Shown in pieces: positions 1-10,749 of a DNA stretch of 64,000 nt. Positions within the stretch are counted from its first letter, which is position 1. Every line of letters starts with the position of its first letter. Below the pieces are notes generated by a model, which had not been told where the DNA came from, searched no databases, and worked only from the letters and a program-made list of their open reading frames with translations. Origin of the DNA: Epiperipatus broadwayi (taxonomy: Eukaryota > Onychophora > Udeonychophora > Euonychophora > Peripatidae); contig JAQFVV010012420.1 of assembly GCA_028023455.1 (NCBI GenBank), positions 4,466,001 to 4,530,000 on the forward strand, in the 5' to 3' direction. The position numbers were made by a program, and so were the translations under genes.

Positions 1-269
1 GCCTTAGATGAAGTTATATATATATATATGGACTTTGTATAACAAAAAACTTTTTTTTTAATTTTGAATTTAATTCTACCCCCCCCCCCCCAATAAACAT
101 CTGTGATAACTAGAAAAACAAATTAATTTATATATGATTGATTAGATTTTGTTTTTGTTCTGTTTCTTTTTTTTTTAATCAGGTAAAAGTGTGATGAAAA
201 AATAAATAAAATTGTTTATATTAATTAAAAGTTTAAAATCTTATTATTTTGTTATTACAAACTTTTTTG
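1..269. other. A+T-rich sequence, nothing recognised
   Basis: Low-complexity A+T-rich DNA with a (TA)n run near 17-28 and a run of 14 C around 78-91. No coding signal or repeat family was recognised. Confidence 0.5.
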
Positions 270-343
270 CCAGTCTAGCATGGACCAGCAAAAAAATTCT
301 GCGGCTCAGTACCAGTCTGCGGTCCGGTGGTTGAAGACCACTG
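270..343 (-). mobile_element. hAT-like transposon terminal fragment
   Basis: Read on the minus strand this begins CAGTGGTCTTCAACCACCGG and continues with repeated GGTCCG/GGTAC words. That is the usual look of hAT-type termini, which begin CAG and often carry reiterated GGTCCGCGG-like subterminal words. The 8 bases just outside the tip (344-351, ctctatac) would be the target duplication, but no matching copy or opposite end was found, so this is one end or a truncated MITE. It stands out by its higher G+C. The superfamily is inferred from terminal words only. Confidence 0.55.
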
Positions 344-1620
344 CTCTATACTAATATAAAAAATTTTGATCTTGACTCAATACATATATAGTATCACAAA
401 TGTTATCATTACTTTCATTATTTATTAAAATATAATCTATTTATTATTCATTCATATCTTATAAAAATACATCTCTTTTCTCATCAATATCAGTTTCTTC
501 TCTTATTTTTATAAATTTAATATAAATTATACTTGATTCTCCTGCCATTATTCATTTGCATTTATTCCCATCAGATATGTTACTACTACAACTTACTCTT
601 GCCTTTTCACTTTTTTTTCCAGAGCTACATCAAGAGTCTACTAACCTTGCAGGCATTTTCATTACTGCCATTGTGAAAAATATCTCTAATATTTCCTTCT
701 GAAAAATTATTAGATAAATAAGTAAAAATAACTTATTTAATAGCATCTGGAGGCCCTGATTCAACTTCTATTTGCTTGCCTTATGTGATGTCAACATTTT
801 ATTGGCATTTGTAAATCTACTGTGGTTGCATATAATGCTACCATCTTTTTTTCAACATTAATACTCTTTGACAATAAATTATCTTTTCCATGTTTGAAAA
901 AATTATTTTTCTAATTTTTTTAATTATCCCATTGTGACTAATAAAAATCTATGTTAGGGAAAATTTTAAACATACTGGAAAAGTACATAGTTATTATAAA
1001 TCTTCTCTGGGATATAATTTGATGCAAAATGGCTTTTTCTGAGATAAAATCAGAATTTTTATGTGTACTATATATATACCCAGAAATCTCTGATGTTTTG
1101 TATTTAAAAACACCACTAGATAATAAGTAATAAATGATTTATACATAAATGATCTATGAGAAAAAAGTGCTTTGGCTTCAAGCTCCAAAAGTTATTGGAA
1201 AAAGCACAGTAATCAAAAAAAGTAAACATTTAGCTTTCTATTAACTGTGAATTGTAATATTTAATAATATATAGTAAAACAATTATTATTTGAGAAGTCA
1301 TGTGACATTTGCATATTAAAGTACCAGGCAGAGTATTATTCCAGAAATCTTTATTTCTCAAATCTGTTGAGATACCATTATGACAAATTGAACAGATCTA
1401 GGAAAGTTCCTATACTGGGAATTAAATCTGAACCTTTTGGTGAAACCAGATATTTTGGACACAAAAAAATAAAAGTATTTAATATTAATTAATATTAATA
1501 ATAATTTATAAAATCTTGTTTATTAAATTATAAATTTCTTTTGAAAAAAAAAGCTTAACATCAAAAATAAACATACAAACATGTACTGTCAATTTTTAAC
1601 TATTCTAGCATATATGTTCA
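344..1620. other. A+T-rich sequence, nothing recognised
   Basis: A 64-codon reading frame on the minus strand (994-1188) is within what this base composition gives by chance. No repeat family was recognised here. Confidence 0.5.
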
Positions 1621-1629
1621 ATCCAACTC

Positions 1630-2485
1630 CATTTCAGGAGTGACACCTATTGTTGTCTCACACATTCAGTTCATTTTCAATATTTTCTTGTTATTATTAA
1701 CATACATCTCTCCATATTTTATTGATTAGTTTAAATTTTTGAATTGTTCTTTTATTAAGCATTCAAGTGATAGCTCCATAACTAAGAATAGATAAAACAT
1801 ATCCAATAAAAAATTTTTTGTTACAAACATACTTTCAATCAAAAGCACTCCATCTACATTTAATTCTATGATTAATTTCATCCATTATATTTTAGTGGTA
1901 TTAATAATCTGACCAACATATTTGTAGTTATTAATTTCTTCTAATTCATGATTATCAATCTTTATTTTATTTTTCTGCCAAATCCACTGAATATTACTTT
2001 AATTTATTTAACATTTAAGTTTAGTTCTATTAATCTACATTCATCTGATACTTCTTGTAACATTTCCTAAAACTCCAAAGCATTATTTACAAAAAAAAAC
2101 AAAAAAAACAACTGCATTATAAGCAAAATCAAAATTACTTAAATAATCTCTATTTAATTTTATTCCCTTGGTTTAAAACTACTGTAATAAGTTTTGAAAA
2201 TTACTGTAAAATGTTTTGGAGACATAGATACACCCTGACATATATATTTCTTAATGTTAAACTTCTTAGAATCACTATATAATTTAATTATTGCTGTAGC
2301 ATTTTGATAAATATTTTACAGAAAATATTAACATATTCAATGTTTTAAATACTATAAAAATGCAAATACCTTTTCATAATTGACAAATCTAAAGCATAAT
2401 GGCAACTAATTAATGTTCATTGAATCTTTCTATAATCTCTCTCAATACTGGGATGTGATCTATTGTGCTAAAACCAGTCTGTTCT
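1630..2485 (-). pseudogene. RTE-like LINE reverse transcriptase remnant
   Basis: Minus-strand translation, pieced across frames, gives the order of RT blocks expected of RTE-type non-LTR retrotransposons. A STIDHIPVL-like segment lies near 2450-2485, a QGVSMSPK segment (the usual GVRQGDxxSPKLF block) at about 2206-2245, a leucine-rich segment like NALEF-EMLQEVSDECR near 2010-2075, then KIDNHELEEINNYKYVGQII at about 1905-1968. The last matches the conserved palm/thumb-side block that reads YxYLGQ in RTE elements. Frames shift several times and stops are common; the YADD box is not intact. The endonuclease was not found. Clade assignment is by motif memory. Confidence 0.7.
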
Positions 2486-2689
2486 GGTTGATTAAAATCC
2501 AGAGTTCACTGGAGTTCAGTTGTACTTATCTTGCTAAAAATTTTGGGTACCTGAGAGTTTTCAAGTAAATCAAGATGGTAATATCTATTTTTGATAAATG
2601 TACAGTTTCAAGGGCCTATAATTTACTAAAGATGTGTTAGTTGCTAAATTAAAACAATATTAATGAATTGATTGTTAAATTTAAAAAAG

Positions 2690-2903
2690 GAATAAATTCC
2701 AAAAAATTTCATTAAGAATAGATGTTATTGGTGTTGTTAGAACAATTGCAGAAAGATATATTGAAAAATATAAAGGAATTGGTATATATTAGTGGATTTG
2801 GAAAAAGCAATTGATGGGGGAGTCTGGAATAAACTTATGTCCATCTTAAAATATAAAGAGGTATTTTGAAAAGAGAGAAGATTAATTTGGAATATATTAA
2901 GTC
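2690..2903 (+). pseudogene. LINE reverse transcriptase, 5' piece of a split copy
   Basis: One frame (2721-2788) gives VVRTIAERYIEKYKGIGIY and the next (from 2792) gives VDLEKAIDGGVWNKLMSILK then KERRLIWNI. This is the RT palm block that normally reads DLEKAFDxVxW in non-LTR retrotransposons, including the first catalytic Asp. The reading stops abruptly at about 2903 where higher-G+C sequence begins, and a compatible continuation (YTGQKIRIK, then YLEDM) resumes near 4795. The two pieces together read as one RT interrupted by an insertion. There is a frameshift between the two blocks and one in-frame stop. Confidence 0.7.
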
Positions 2904-4792
2904 ACAAGTATTTGACCGGGTAGGCGGTTACTGAAGAGGGGAATAACATAGCCCCGAGTCCTTATCCGCAGTATATGAACATAAGACCGTCTTTAAATGC
3001 TCGTCAGACTATTTCTAGCAGAGATCCCAATAAAGGGGAAGGCGGATCAAGTTGGACCAAATTGCCACGAGCCTGTAAGACTCAGAACGATGAGCCAAGC
3101 TCATTTGTGCTTATAACTTGGGCTTCTTATCGTTAATATTACACTAAAGCGGATAGGACACAGATGAATGTTGAAATATTTTCCATTCCCGCCGTGTTAG
3201 ACCTAAAAGTGGGCGTTAAAGCCGAACGTCACTTGTGAATGAGTCTACACAATATATCAGCATGCTACTACAGAAAAAAAAATACGAATATGAATTTAAA
3301 AAACTTAAGAATAAAATTAGTGTAAACCCCTATTTTATTCCCATCTCCTGGCACTGGTGGTATTGTAACGTTTATTTATATACGTTACAAATATATTGGC
3401 ATTTGGTAAAAGCTAAAAAAGTAAATTTAGATTTTTTTTTGATTAGTATAATTTTTGTTAAAACGTGCAATGAAGGTTAAAATTGTCATTCTTATTTTTT
3501 TTTATCTAATTGGAAAGAATAAATGACATACAGATTACTAATCCAGATAAATTAAAAGAATTCCAAAAGTATAAGCTAAAAGAAAAATATTTTAGCTAAT
3601 TAAAGATGGAAGAATAATGCTAAAAAAAAAGAGAACTTTGTAACTTAAATTTAAGAGAGAGTGTATAAGATTATTATCTTATACGCTGATAAAAAGACAA
3701 AAGAGTGCGCAGAAGTTCCAAAAATGGAGCGCGATATAAAAAGGAGATGACAACTTCAATCTGGGTCTTCTCTTTAACTTCTAGTTACATCTCTGAAAGT
3801 TGGAGGTTTCCACGAGCATAACCTGTGGCAAGAAATATACTTCTACACAGGTATGCCCCTTGCTGTACCAAGCTGTCACACAAGCATGGAAACGGGACTT
3901 GTGAAGACCGCTTTTTGCAATAAAAGGGTCACTACAACCGTGCCTTTTCTCCAGCTATAGAATGGAACAATAATGGAAGATGCCGGCAGGAGAGACCAAT
4001 GGAAATTCTCATGATCTGGGATCCCATAAACCTACATGAACTTACCGGTAAGTTAAGAGTAAATTTTCCTGATAGTGACTTAAAAGTTTGCAAACAATTA
4101 TTTATCTAAGCTTAGACTACCATCCTGATATAGACTTTACTTTCACATTCAAGGGACTTTCTTATAAAGAATTTTATACAAGATCTTGGAACATTATTAA
4201 ATTGCGTTCATTATTTAATCTAACTGTTTTTGTTAATCGATTCATTATCTGGATTAGCATGTGTGTACTTTCCAGTTTAGTTAATTCGTAATTTAACTTA
4301 TAAATATTTTAGTTTGTTAGAATAAAAGAGATTATACTTTTATCAACCTTTTCATTGTGCGTTATTAATAATGGTTATTATTCTTTTTAGTATTAAATTT
4401 ATTATTAGTTTAGTGGGATTTAAAACGGAATTTACCTTGCCAATATATTTAAACAAGCCCAGGAATAATAATCAAAAAGGAGAAAATAGTTCTCGTTATG
4501 GTATGATGCAATACCGCTTAGTTTAAAAGCACTTTTTTTCTGTTTAGTTTACGAGTTACAATATGTTTGACGCCGACTCAGTGGGTCTAACGACTCTGGC
4601 GCCCTCATGTAGAAATTAAAAACTGAGTCAGCTCACGATTGTACTTAGCAATAATTCTAGGCCGAGTTGATCAGGAAATATAGCTATGTTTTTAGAATAG
4701 AAATATAACTTTCTTCTTTTTTTGACATAGCTTGATCAACTCACGTGCAGTTTATATTAGCGTGTAGAGGCCTAGCAAATTGAAAAACGTTA
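2904..4792. mobile_element. Insertion of about 1.9 kb inside a LINE, LTR-like
   Basis: This block has visibly higher G+C than its flanks and separates two halves of one RT reading. The word AATATA occurs at both edges (about 2891-2896 and 4793-4798) and may be a target duplication. It holds a GC-richer segment (2913-3235), an LTR-like unit (3364-4560) and a further 230 bases with an imperfect inverted repeat around GAGTTGATCA (about 4662-4745). No gag, pol or env coding was recognised, so the element class is an inference. Short reading frames inside it (3235-3480, 4088-4291) show no known domain. Confidence 0.45.
3364..4560 (+). repeat. Candidate LTR, TGTAAC...GTTACA
   Basis: The 1197-base unit starts TGTAAC and ends GTTACA, the terminal TG...CA inverted repeat expected of an LTR, here 6 bp perfect. 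It opens with a palindrome (TGTAACG, 12-base spacer, CGTTACA). It contains a TATA-like stretch (tataaaaagg, about 3735-3744), a perfect 9-bp-stem inverted repeat at about 3665-3686, AATAAA signals and a donor-like CCGGTAAGT near 4043-4052. About 40 bases beyond the end lies TGGCGCCCTC, which begins like a tRNA primer binding site, but the match is partial. There is no second LTR, no 5-bp target duplication and no coding interior. Confidence 0.35.
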
Positions 4793-5345
4793 TAATATAC
4801 ACTGGACAAAAGATAAGAATTAAATTGGAGAGTAATGAGATTGATGAAATAAATATAGAAAATAGAGAAAGGCAAAAATACAGTATGTCACTTGTTCTCA
4901 TTAATATTTATTTAGAAGACATGTTAAATAATTCTTTAGACTGTGGAGGAGCAAATTTTGGAGATAGAGTAATAAAATGTATAGATTTGTGGATGATATG
5001 GCTCTTATAGTTAGCTGAGGATAAAAAATGTCATCAGAATATGTTGAATAAATTAAAAGAAGGATGTATGGATTATGAAATGAAAATTAATGTTGAGAAG
5101 ATAAAGTATTTAGGGGGTAAGGATGAAAAAGATACCAAATTAAAATCCATGATAACATAAACATGTAAAGTAATTTAGATATTTGGGTGGCTGGTTGCAT
5201 GAGGATGGAAGAAGTGAAGATAAAAGAAGAATAGCATTGGCAAAGGAGGCATTTGTTAAGAGAAAGAAACTATTTTGTGGACTAAGATAATTAAAAAAAA
5301 ATTAATTGTGTAATAATGTATGATTGTGAAATATGGACAATGAGT
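4775..5345 (+). pseudogene. LINE reverse transcriptase, 3' piece of the split copy
   Basis: The first frame (4780-5010) reads IIYTGQKIRIKLESNEIDEI, then a YLEDMLNNSLDCGG segment equivalent to the LFNIYLEDM block of LINE RTs. In another frame RFVDDMALIV (about 4982-5010) is the YADD/FADD active-site box, with both Asp codons kept. Then follow QNMLNKLKEGCMDYEMKINV (about 5039-5098) and RYLGGWLHEDGRSED (from about 5177), continuing to AKEAFVKRKKLFCG (to 5281). The block order is that of a non-LTR RT palm and thumb. At least three frameshifts and several stops make it a pseudogene. The 58.3 kb fragment may be the C-terminus of a related family. Confidence 0.75.
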
Positions 5346-5392
5346 AATAAAATTAACTTTTAATTAAGTTTAAAGTTTATAATCCAGTTTAA

Positions 5393-5442
5393 AAATAATA
5401 TAATAATTTCTAGTCTAACAAATGATATTCATTAATATATGT
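5393..5442. repeat. 50-bp direct repeat, copy 1 (copy 2 at 8601-8655)
   Basis: The word series aataatataataatttctag ... ctaacaaatgat ... attcattaatatatg occurs here and at 8601-8655, where an extra attagta-type insertion sits before the last word. Copy 1 abuts the 3' side (in minus-strand sense) of a SINE; copy 2 sits inside a local duplication. Confidence 0.6.
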
Positions 5443-5444
5443 AT

Positions 5445-5625
5445 TGTACTGGTCAAAACATGTTTATCCATCTAACATGAGCTGGAACTCACAAAATGTA
5501 CTTCAAACCCAGTCAAGCCCGAGATTTAGGTCAGGGACCAGCCTGGATTCGAACCTACTCTTTAAGCCCCAGATCAAACACCTAATGGATAACATAACAA
5601 TGATGGCATATGAGAATTAATTTTA
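5445..5625 (-). mobile_element. tRNA-derived SINE
   Basis: The minus strand carries a perfect RNA polymerase III B box, GGTTCGAATCC (plus-strand 5545-5555). It is preceded by a tRNA-like half beginning near 5600 with ATTAGGTGTTTGATCTGGGG and followed by a non-tRNA body. No cloverleaf with intact stems can be formed, which argues for a SINE head and not a tRNA gene. The 3' end is poorly defined. Confidence 0.6.
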
Positions 5626-6419
5626 AATCTGTCCCACTAGCAGAGCAGAGAAGACAATGAGACATCTATTAAATATGACTTAACTAAAATATGCTTACAC
5701 ATGGCTGTACCTTTTGAAGTGGAGGAAAGAAATTTGAACAACTCAAATAAGTTAGATAATAAAAAATATAGTTTAATATAGTGACAAATTATTTACATAC
5801 ACTTATAAATTAATTGCAAACATTAGTATGTGCGTGAATGAGCAAGCAGTCTACCAAACAATAGATAATTATATATTGTCATTCATGCTATATTTCTCAT
5901 ATGTTCTTTATTAGCTAAATAATATGTTATAAATAAACACACATCTTTGGTGGGTCCAATATTAAGATGCCAATCGATTATTAGAAAGAATTTACATAAA
6001 ATTGCTTATATACAGTTCTGAAACATGGTGACTAACATTATTTCAGAGAGCTTTCCGAGATTCATTACAGATATAAACTATTTTCACACCATTACGGTCA
6101 TGAAAATAAATAAAATACATTTGAAAACATATTTGATTATATGACAAAAATATTTAATGAAAATTCTGCTAATTAGCGCTGGTATGAAGAACGCTTTATT
6201 TTTCCCCAAGGCATATAGATACTCTTAAATACAGAAATAAGTTACAATGGTGGGATTGTATAAGACTGAAATAAATTTAATTAATAAAACTAATAATAGT
6301 TGGCATTTATATATATTTTGAGCAGAACACAATTTTAATATTATTACAGCACTAAACTTATGTCATAAGCAAAAGAAATAATAATAATTAAACAAAGTTT
6401 GGACATTACTGACATAATA
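5626..6419. other. A+T-rich sequence, nothing recognised
   Basis: No coding blocks, terminal repeats or tRNA-like boxes were recognised in either strand of this stretch. Confidence 0.45.
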
Positions 6420-6755
6420 ACCAAGAAATAACAGGAAAAGTCATGCTTCTGGATAAAAGACGAAGTCTAAGACCCCCTTTTCTAGGGCAGTGCTTAAAGA
6501 AAAGTGGATAGGCATGGCATGGCCCAGACTTTTAGTGGTATAACCAATGTGAGAGGTCTTTTTATATGACATAAATGGATAGGCATAGTGTGTGCCAGAC
6601 TTATGGGAATCACCACCAGAGGCCTTTTTATTTGAAATAAATGGTTCTGGGAAGGTCAACTATCCTCAGAACAAGGCTTGAGAAATAAATCTATGGGTTT
6701 GAACTTGTCACAACCCCCAGATTAGAAGCACATAATATATATATATATATATATA
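6420..6755 (-). mobile_element. tRNA-derived SINE with internal 72-bp tandem duplication
   Basis: On the minus strand a tRNA-like head (ATGTGCTTCTAATCTGGGGG) is followed by a B box GTTCAAACC (plus-strand 6696-6704). The body contains two diverged tandem copies with a 72-base step: the word tggataggca recurs at 6504 and 6576, each followed by a CAGACTT and a GAGG(T/C)CTTTTTAT segment. A (TA)n tract at about 6728-6754 lies next to the head, a common insertion setting. A 72-codon frame on the minus strand crosses the duplication and is not considered coding. Confidence 0.55.
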
Positions 6756-7059
6756 CAAAGATAAGCCAAATATCAGTAATGCAGTAATGATAATGGTCAC
6801 TAAAAACATTGAATAAGTTTTACTGCTTTAAAAATAAATGACCCTAGTTTGAATGCCATAATTTATATAAATAATATGCTATGCCACTATAATATATACA
6901 GAGGGATTTCATTTAATAAAATATACATGAAGATTTTATCCCCCCCTCCTTTTCTGATATTTAAAATAATTCAATCCCACCATCATGGATTTTATAACAA
7001 TTGAGAATATTTAAGCTTATGATATTTTAAGAGGATGGAAAAATAGAAGAAAATGAGCA
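6756..7059. other. A+T-rich sequence, nothing recognised
   Basis: No supported feature. A short C-rich run lies near 6941-6949. Confidence 0.4.
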
Positions 7060-7480
7060 GTTATAGAAAACAACTAATAGGTCACCTTTTCAGAAATGAA
7101 TAAATAATATTTTAAAATTTCAAAGCGTTAATTAGCCTAAGTTCTGGATTCATCCCAGGTAGAAAATCCAGAGTTAAACAACAAATTTTTACACTAAAAC
7201 ATAAACAAAAGATTGACTCATAAAAACAATCTGGCGAGTGTATTAGTAATGCATTATATTTTAAGGGAACGTTAATAATCTTGATTCATGAAGGTTTACT
7301 TAAAAGAAAGAAAAGATACTACAAAATTCAACTCATCAGATTGTTTGAGATTGGCATACTAATAACTAAAATGACTGCACCAAAATTAAAGAAAGAGCAT
7401 ATGAGAGAAAATTAGATATATAGAAATCATTTAAGAGCAAACTACATTTTACATAATTAAAAAGAGTGAAAATTGAAGAA
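7060..7480 (+). pseudogene. LINE reverse transcriptase fragment (palm region)
   Basis: From about 7140 one frame reads SSGFIPGRKSRVKQQIFTLK. This is the conserved block before the first catalytic Asp in many LINE RTs (usual form QxGFRxGRSTxDQIFTLRQ). The same region continues with a segment like NALYFKGTLIILIHEGLL, corresponding to the FIDFKxAFDxVxxxxLL block, with the Asp and Phe positions damaged. Stops interrupt all frames. Neither the YADD box nor the endonuclease was seen, so this is a short internal fragment. Confidence 0.65.
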
Positions 7481-8370
7481 TACGTTAGAAATCTTGATAG
7501 AAGGATTTGAGATTAGTTAGGCTAGATTTATTTTCAAATAGTAGCATAAGAGTTACCTTGCGCAAATTTAATAAGAGTCTATTTTCAAAGTACGGCTCAT
7601 GCATGGCAATTGGTTCTTAAATAACAGCAAGCTTTCATTTTAGCATTCTAAAGTTCTCCATCGGGCTTTTACTTCATTCTACAGGAGCATGATATTATGG
7701 CAGTGGAAGATGACCCTCACAGGTCAGAAAGGTGATGAGCTTTCTATGCTTACATTTCAAAACAGCTTGGATTCAGTTAACTGTACAGTTCTCTGAATAG
7801 TAGCTAATCTGTTGGTGATTTAAAATTCAGCCATTTAACTCCTCCCAGGTATTTGAAGAATGCTTTCAATTACTTAGTTTTAGCTTAAAATCTAATCTTT
7901 AGTCTAACAGAAATTTTACATTTCTTTGTCCATTGTTTTTGAAAGATACAACTGTTAGATAACATTCCAAAAATATATTCAAACTATTTCCAGATTAGAA
8001 ATAGATTTGATAGAAATGTTTATAACAAACGAAAATCTTTAATCTTAATCCCCATTTTATTTTAAGTAAAGACTTTAATTAAAAATACCTTCCCAGATTA
8101 AAACAATAGTGTTTCCAACCCTTTAGTTATTTTTGGACAATTAACGGTTGCATCTTCCATCTTGGATTTTATAAAATACAGTTTAATAGGAAAAAAAAGT
8201 ACTTTAAAAAGAAAAAGTTATATAAATGACATATAATAAAATATTTTTAAAAAATCAATATTTTGTTAGTATTTTGCTCCTATATATATATATATATATA
8301 TGAGCCACACCTGTGTACTTTAATAAAAAAGAACTAATAATTAATAAAAAAGAATTAATAATAATTTTAA
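7481..8370. other. Unassigned sequence, slightly higher G+C at 7600-7860
   Basis: The 7600-7860 part is less A+T-rich than its surroundings and may be an old repeat, but no terminal structure, coding block or second copy was found. A (TA)n run lies at about 8281-8300 at the right edge. Confidence 0.4.
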
Positions 8371-8765
8371 AAAATATTATTGAAACTGTTAAAATTTTAT
8401 AACTTAGGCGCGCATCTCAAATATATACATAAAATATATATATACATGACAAAAGGAGCAGGATGGGATATAGAGTTTGCATACAGGTTAGTAGATGGAA
8501 CTATGAAGCTCAATCTTAAGCTAAGATTGACTGCTTCAGTATGTAATGATGAGACTCATAAAACAATTTTGTAAGGAATCAAAAGACTGCGCATTACAAG
8601 AATAATATAATAATTTCTAGTCTAACAAATGATTAGTAATATTCATTAATATATGCAAGTAATGACGAGACTCAAAACAATTCTGTAAGGAAATATGGCA
8701 TTTATAAATTGCAATTAATTAAATCAAAAGACTGCGCATTACAAGAATATAAATCCAACTTGAGA
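8371..8765 (+). repeat. Local imperfect tandem duplication
   Basis: A unit containing GAGACTCA, ACAATTxTGTAAGGAA and CAAAAGACTGCGCATTACAA occurs twice: about 8549-8605 and about 8660-8745. The second copy carries an extra segment of about 30 bases (atatggcatttataaattgc and following). The first copy is followed by the 50-bp repeat shared with 5393-5442. At 8505-8537 there is a hairpin with TCAATCTTA/TAAGATTGA arms. A 64-codon frame (8380-8574) spans the hairpin; no domain is recognisable, and I do not call it a gene. Confidence 0.5.
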
Positions 8766-10749
8766 AAAAAAGATAAAACATTTTAAACTTTGTATCATTA
8801 AAAAAAAAAATAGTAGGCATCACATTTTTTTTTTCTATTCAACAATTTCATTTTCTTTTTCTAGTTTTCTTTCCTTTCATTACTTTTCAATTTCTATGTT
8901 TTCTATTAGAATAGAAATTGGACCATTTTAAATATTGAATAACAAATTTGAAACGGTAATTTACAATAATTGAATTAACATTTGAATTTAAAACATCAAC
9001 AAAAATAAATAAATTGGATTAATTTTTTGGGATGAAAAAAAAGATAAATCAGCCTTAAATAACATATTTTAGAGCAAAGACTTCTCTGGAGTTCTCTGCA
9101 AAGAGGCATAAAGAAAAGCAAAATAATATTGGTCAGATTTGTTCACTAGTGAGGGATAATGTTAGCAATTTTTCTTTATTGTTTTACTCTTTAGTTAATA
9201 ATAGCTAATTACCTTTTTACCAACCAATAATTGGATAGATGAATAGGTTATTTGAAAGAAAAATCCTAAATTTGCTTGGAAATTCTATGGTCATCTAAAT
9301 AATTGTCAATATAACACTTATATTTACAAAGTATGCTTACAAATATATATTTTTCCTTAATGATATAAAATTCAATCCTTTATATATATATTTATTACTT
9401 TGGCTATACAAATCCCACATATATATTTATACGGGGAAAGGGGGGGGGCACACTCTTTTATGTGCGTGTTTGTGCGTTTTTACTTAAATTTGTAAACACT
9501 AAAATACATTCAATATTCTTTTATCGTTTTTAAAGTATATTCTATTTTCAATAAATACAGTATTAAAAGATAATAATAATAAAACTTTAATAGACAAACA
9601 ATTTATTTATTAAAAATTAATTGTCATAAATAATCTCATAGAAAAAGTTAAATGCAAAGTAGTTCATAATTCCATTTGGTTCTCATTTATATTATCAAAG
9701 TTTATGCAATAAACTCTATTTGCACTCATTTCCTGCTAAAGTTAATGGTTGCCATAACACATATAATATTTAATCAGGTAAAAGGCAATTATTATTTTTT
9801 TTTTAAAATAAAAAACGATCTTTGATAAATGTAAAATTATCTAAAAGTGACTTTTGAATTATAAAGTAAAAGTTATAAAAGCCATGATTATCCAAAACAA
9901 TAATTACCTTGTGAAAAGAAAAAAAAAGTTGAATCAAACTATAGATGAAAGCTTGTAATTTCATTGTCAAAAGTTATGAAATAAAAATTACACAGTCGTC
10001 ATTTTACTAATATTTTTTTTTATGATTACAACGTTAAATGTTAAAATAAATGGCAATAATTATTTAACTTTATATAAGTATACGCAAGATTATATTATGA
10101 ATGACCTTTTGAGATGGTAGTAGGGTATTATTTTTCATTCCTATATACTAACTTCGACTATGGATTGGATATAATGTAAACATTAATTTATTAGATTCCA
10201 GTCAGATTTTAAAATCCTTACGTTTAAAAAAAAAAATATTGGACCTCATATACAAGCTCACTAAATAATCGTGACATTTTTAGGATTGTTCATCTACTGT
10301 ACGAATGATCTTTATAATCCCACACATACCCACATATATATTTCAACAACAATCACATGATTATCTCATACGATTTTAAAAGCTTATATTATATATGGGA
10401 ATACTATAACATTATATAATCTGATGTCCATTAGTTGGCTTTAGAATAAAGTAAAGAAAAAGTGCTTTATCCATTTCCTAAAACTAACTTTGGGATATTA
10501 ATCATAATGTAAATTAAGTACTATATGTCTTAAAAATTCTGTCTGATTGGTTAATTTTTTAAGAAGTGATAAATAGAAGATGTACTGCTATTAATAAAAA
10601 TCTATTCTTGTAAAAATGATGATAGTTTAAAGCCAGCTGATCATAAAACTATAAACATGTAGCTATTACTACACCAATCTAATAAGCAATAAAAATTCAT
10701 TATAGTTTAAAAAGATGGTTATTTTATTAGAGTTATACATTTTGATGTT
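8766..10749. other. A+T-rich sequence, nothing recognised
   Basis: Long A+T-rich stretch with many homopolymer and TATA runs. A purine-rich GGGGAAAGGGGGGGGG tract lies near 9434-9449, followed by a TGTGCG-rich segment. No coding or repeat structure is supported. Confidence 0.45.

Noticed and set aside
2913-3235. Structured non-coding RNA (snRNA, RNase P or rRNA fragment) in the GC-rich block
   Set aside because: No signature element of any of these RNAs could be found; the segment is better seen as part of the insertion.
5545-5600. Possible tRNA gene on the minus strand (perfect B box)
   Set aside because: No acceptor or anticodon stems can be paired and the body continues as SINE-like sequence, so it is a SINE head.
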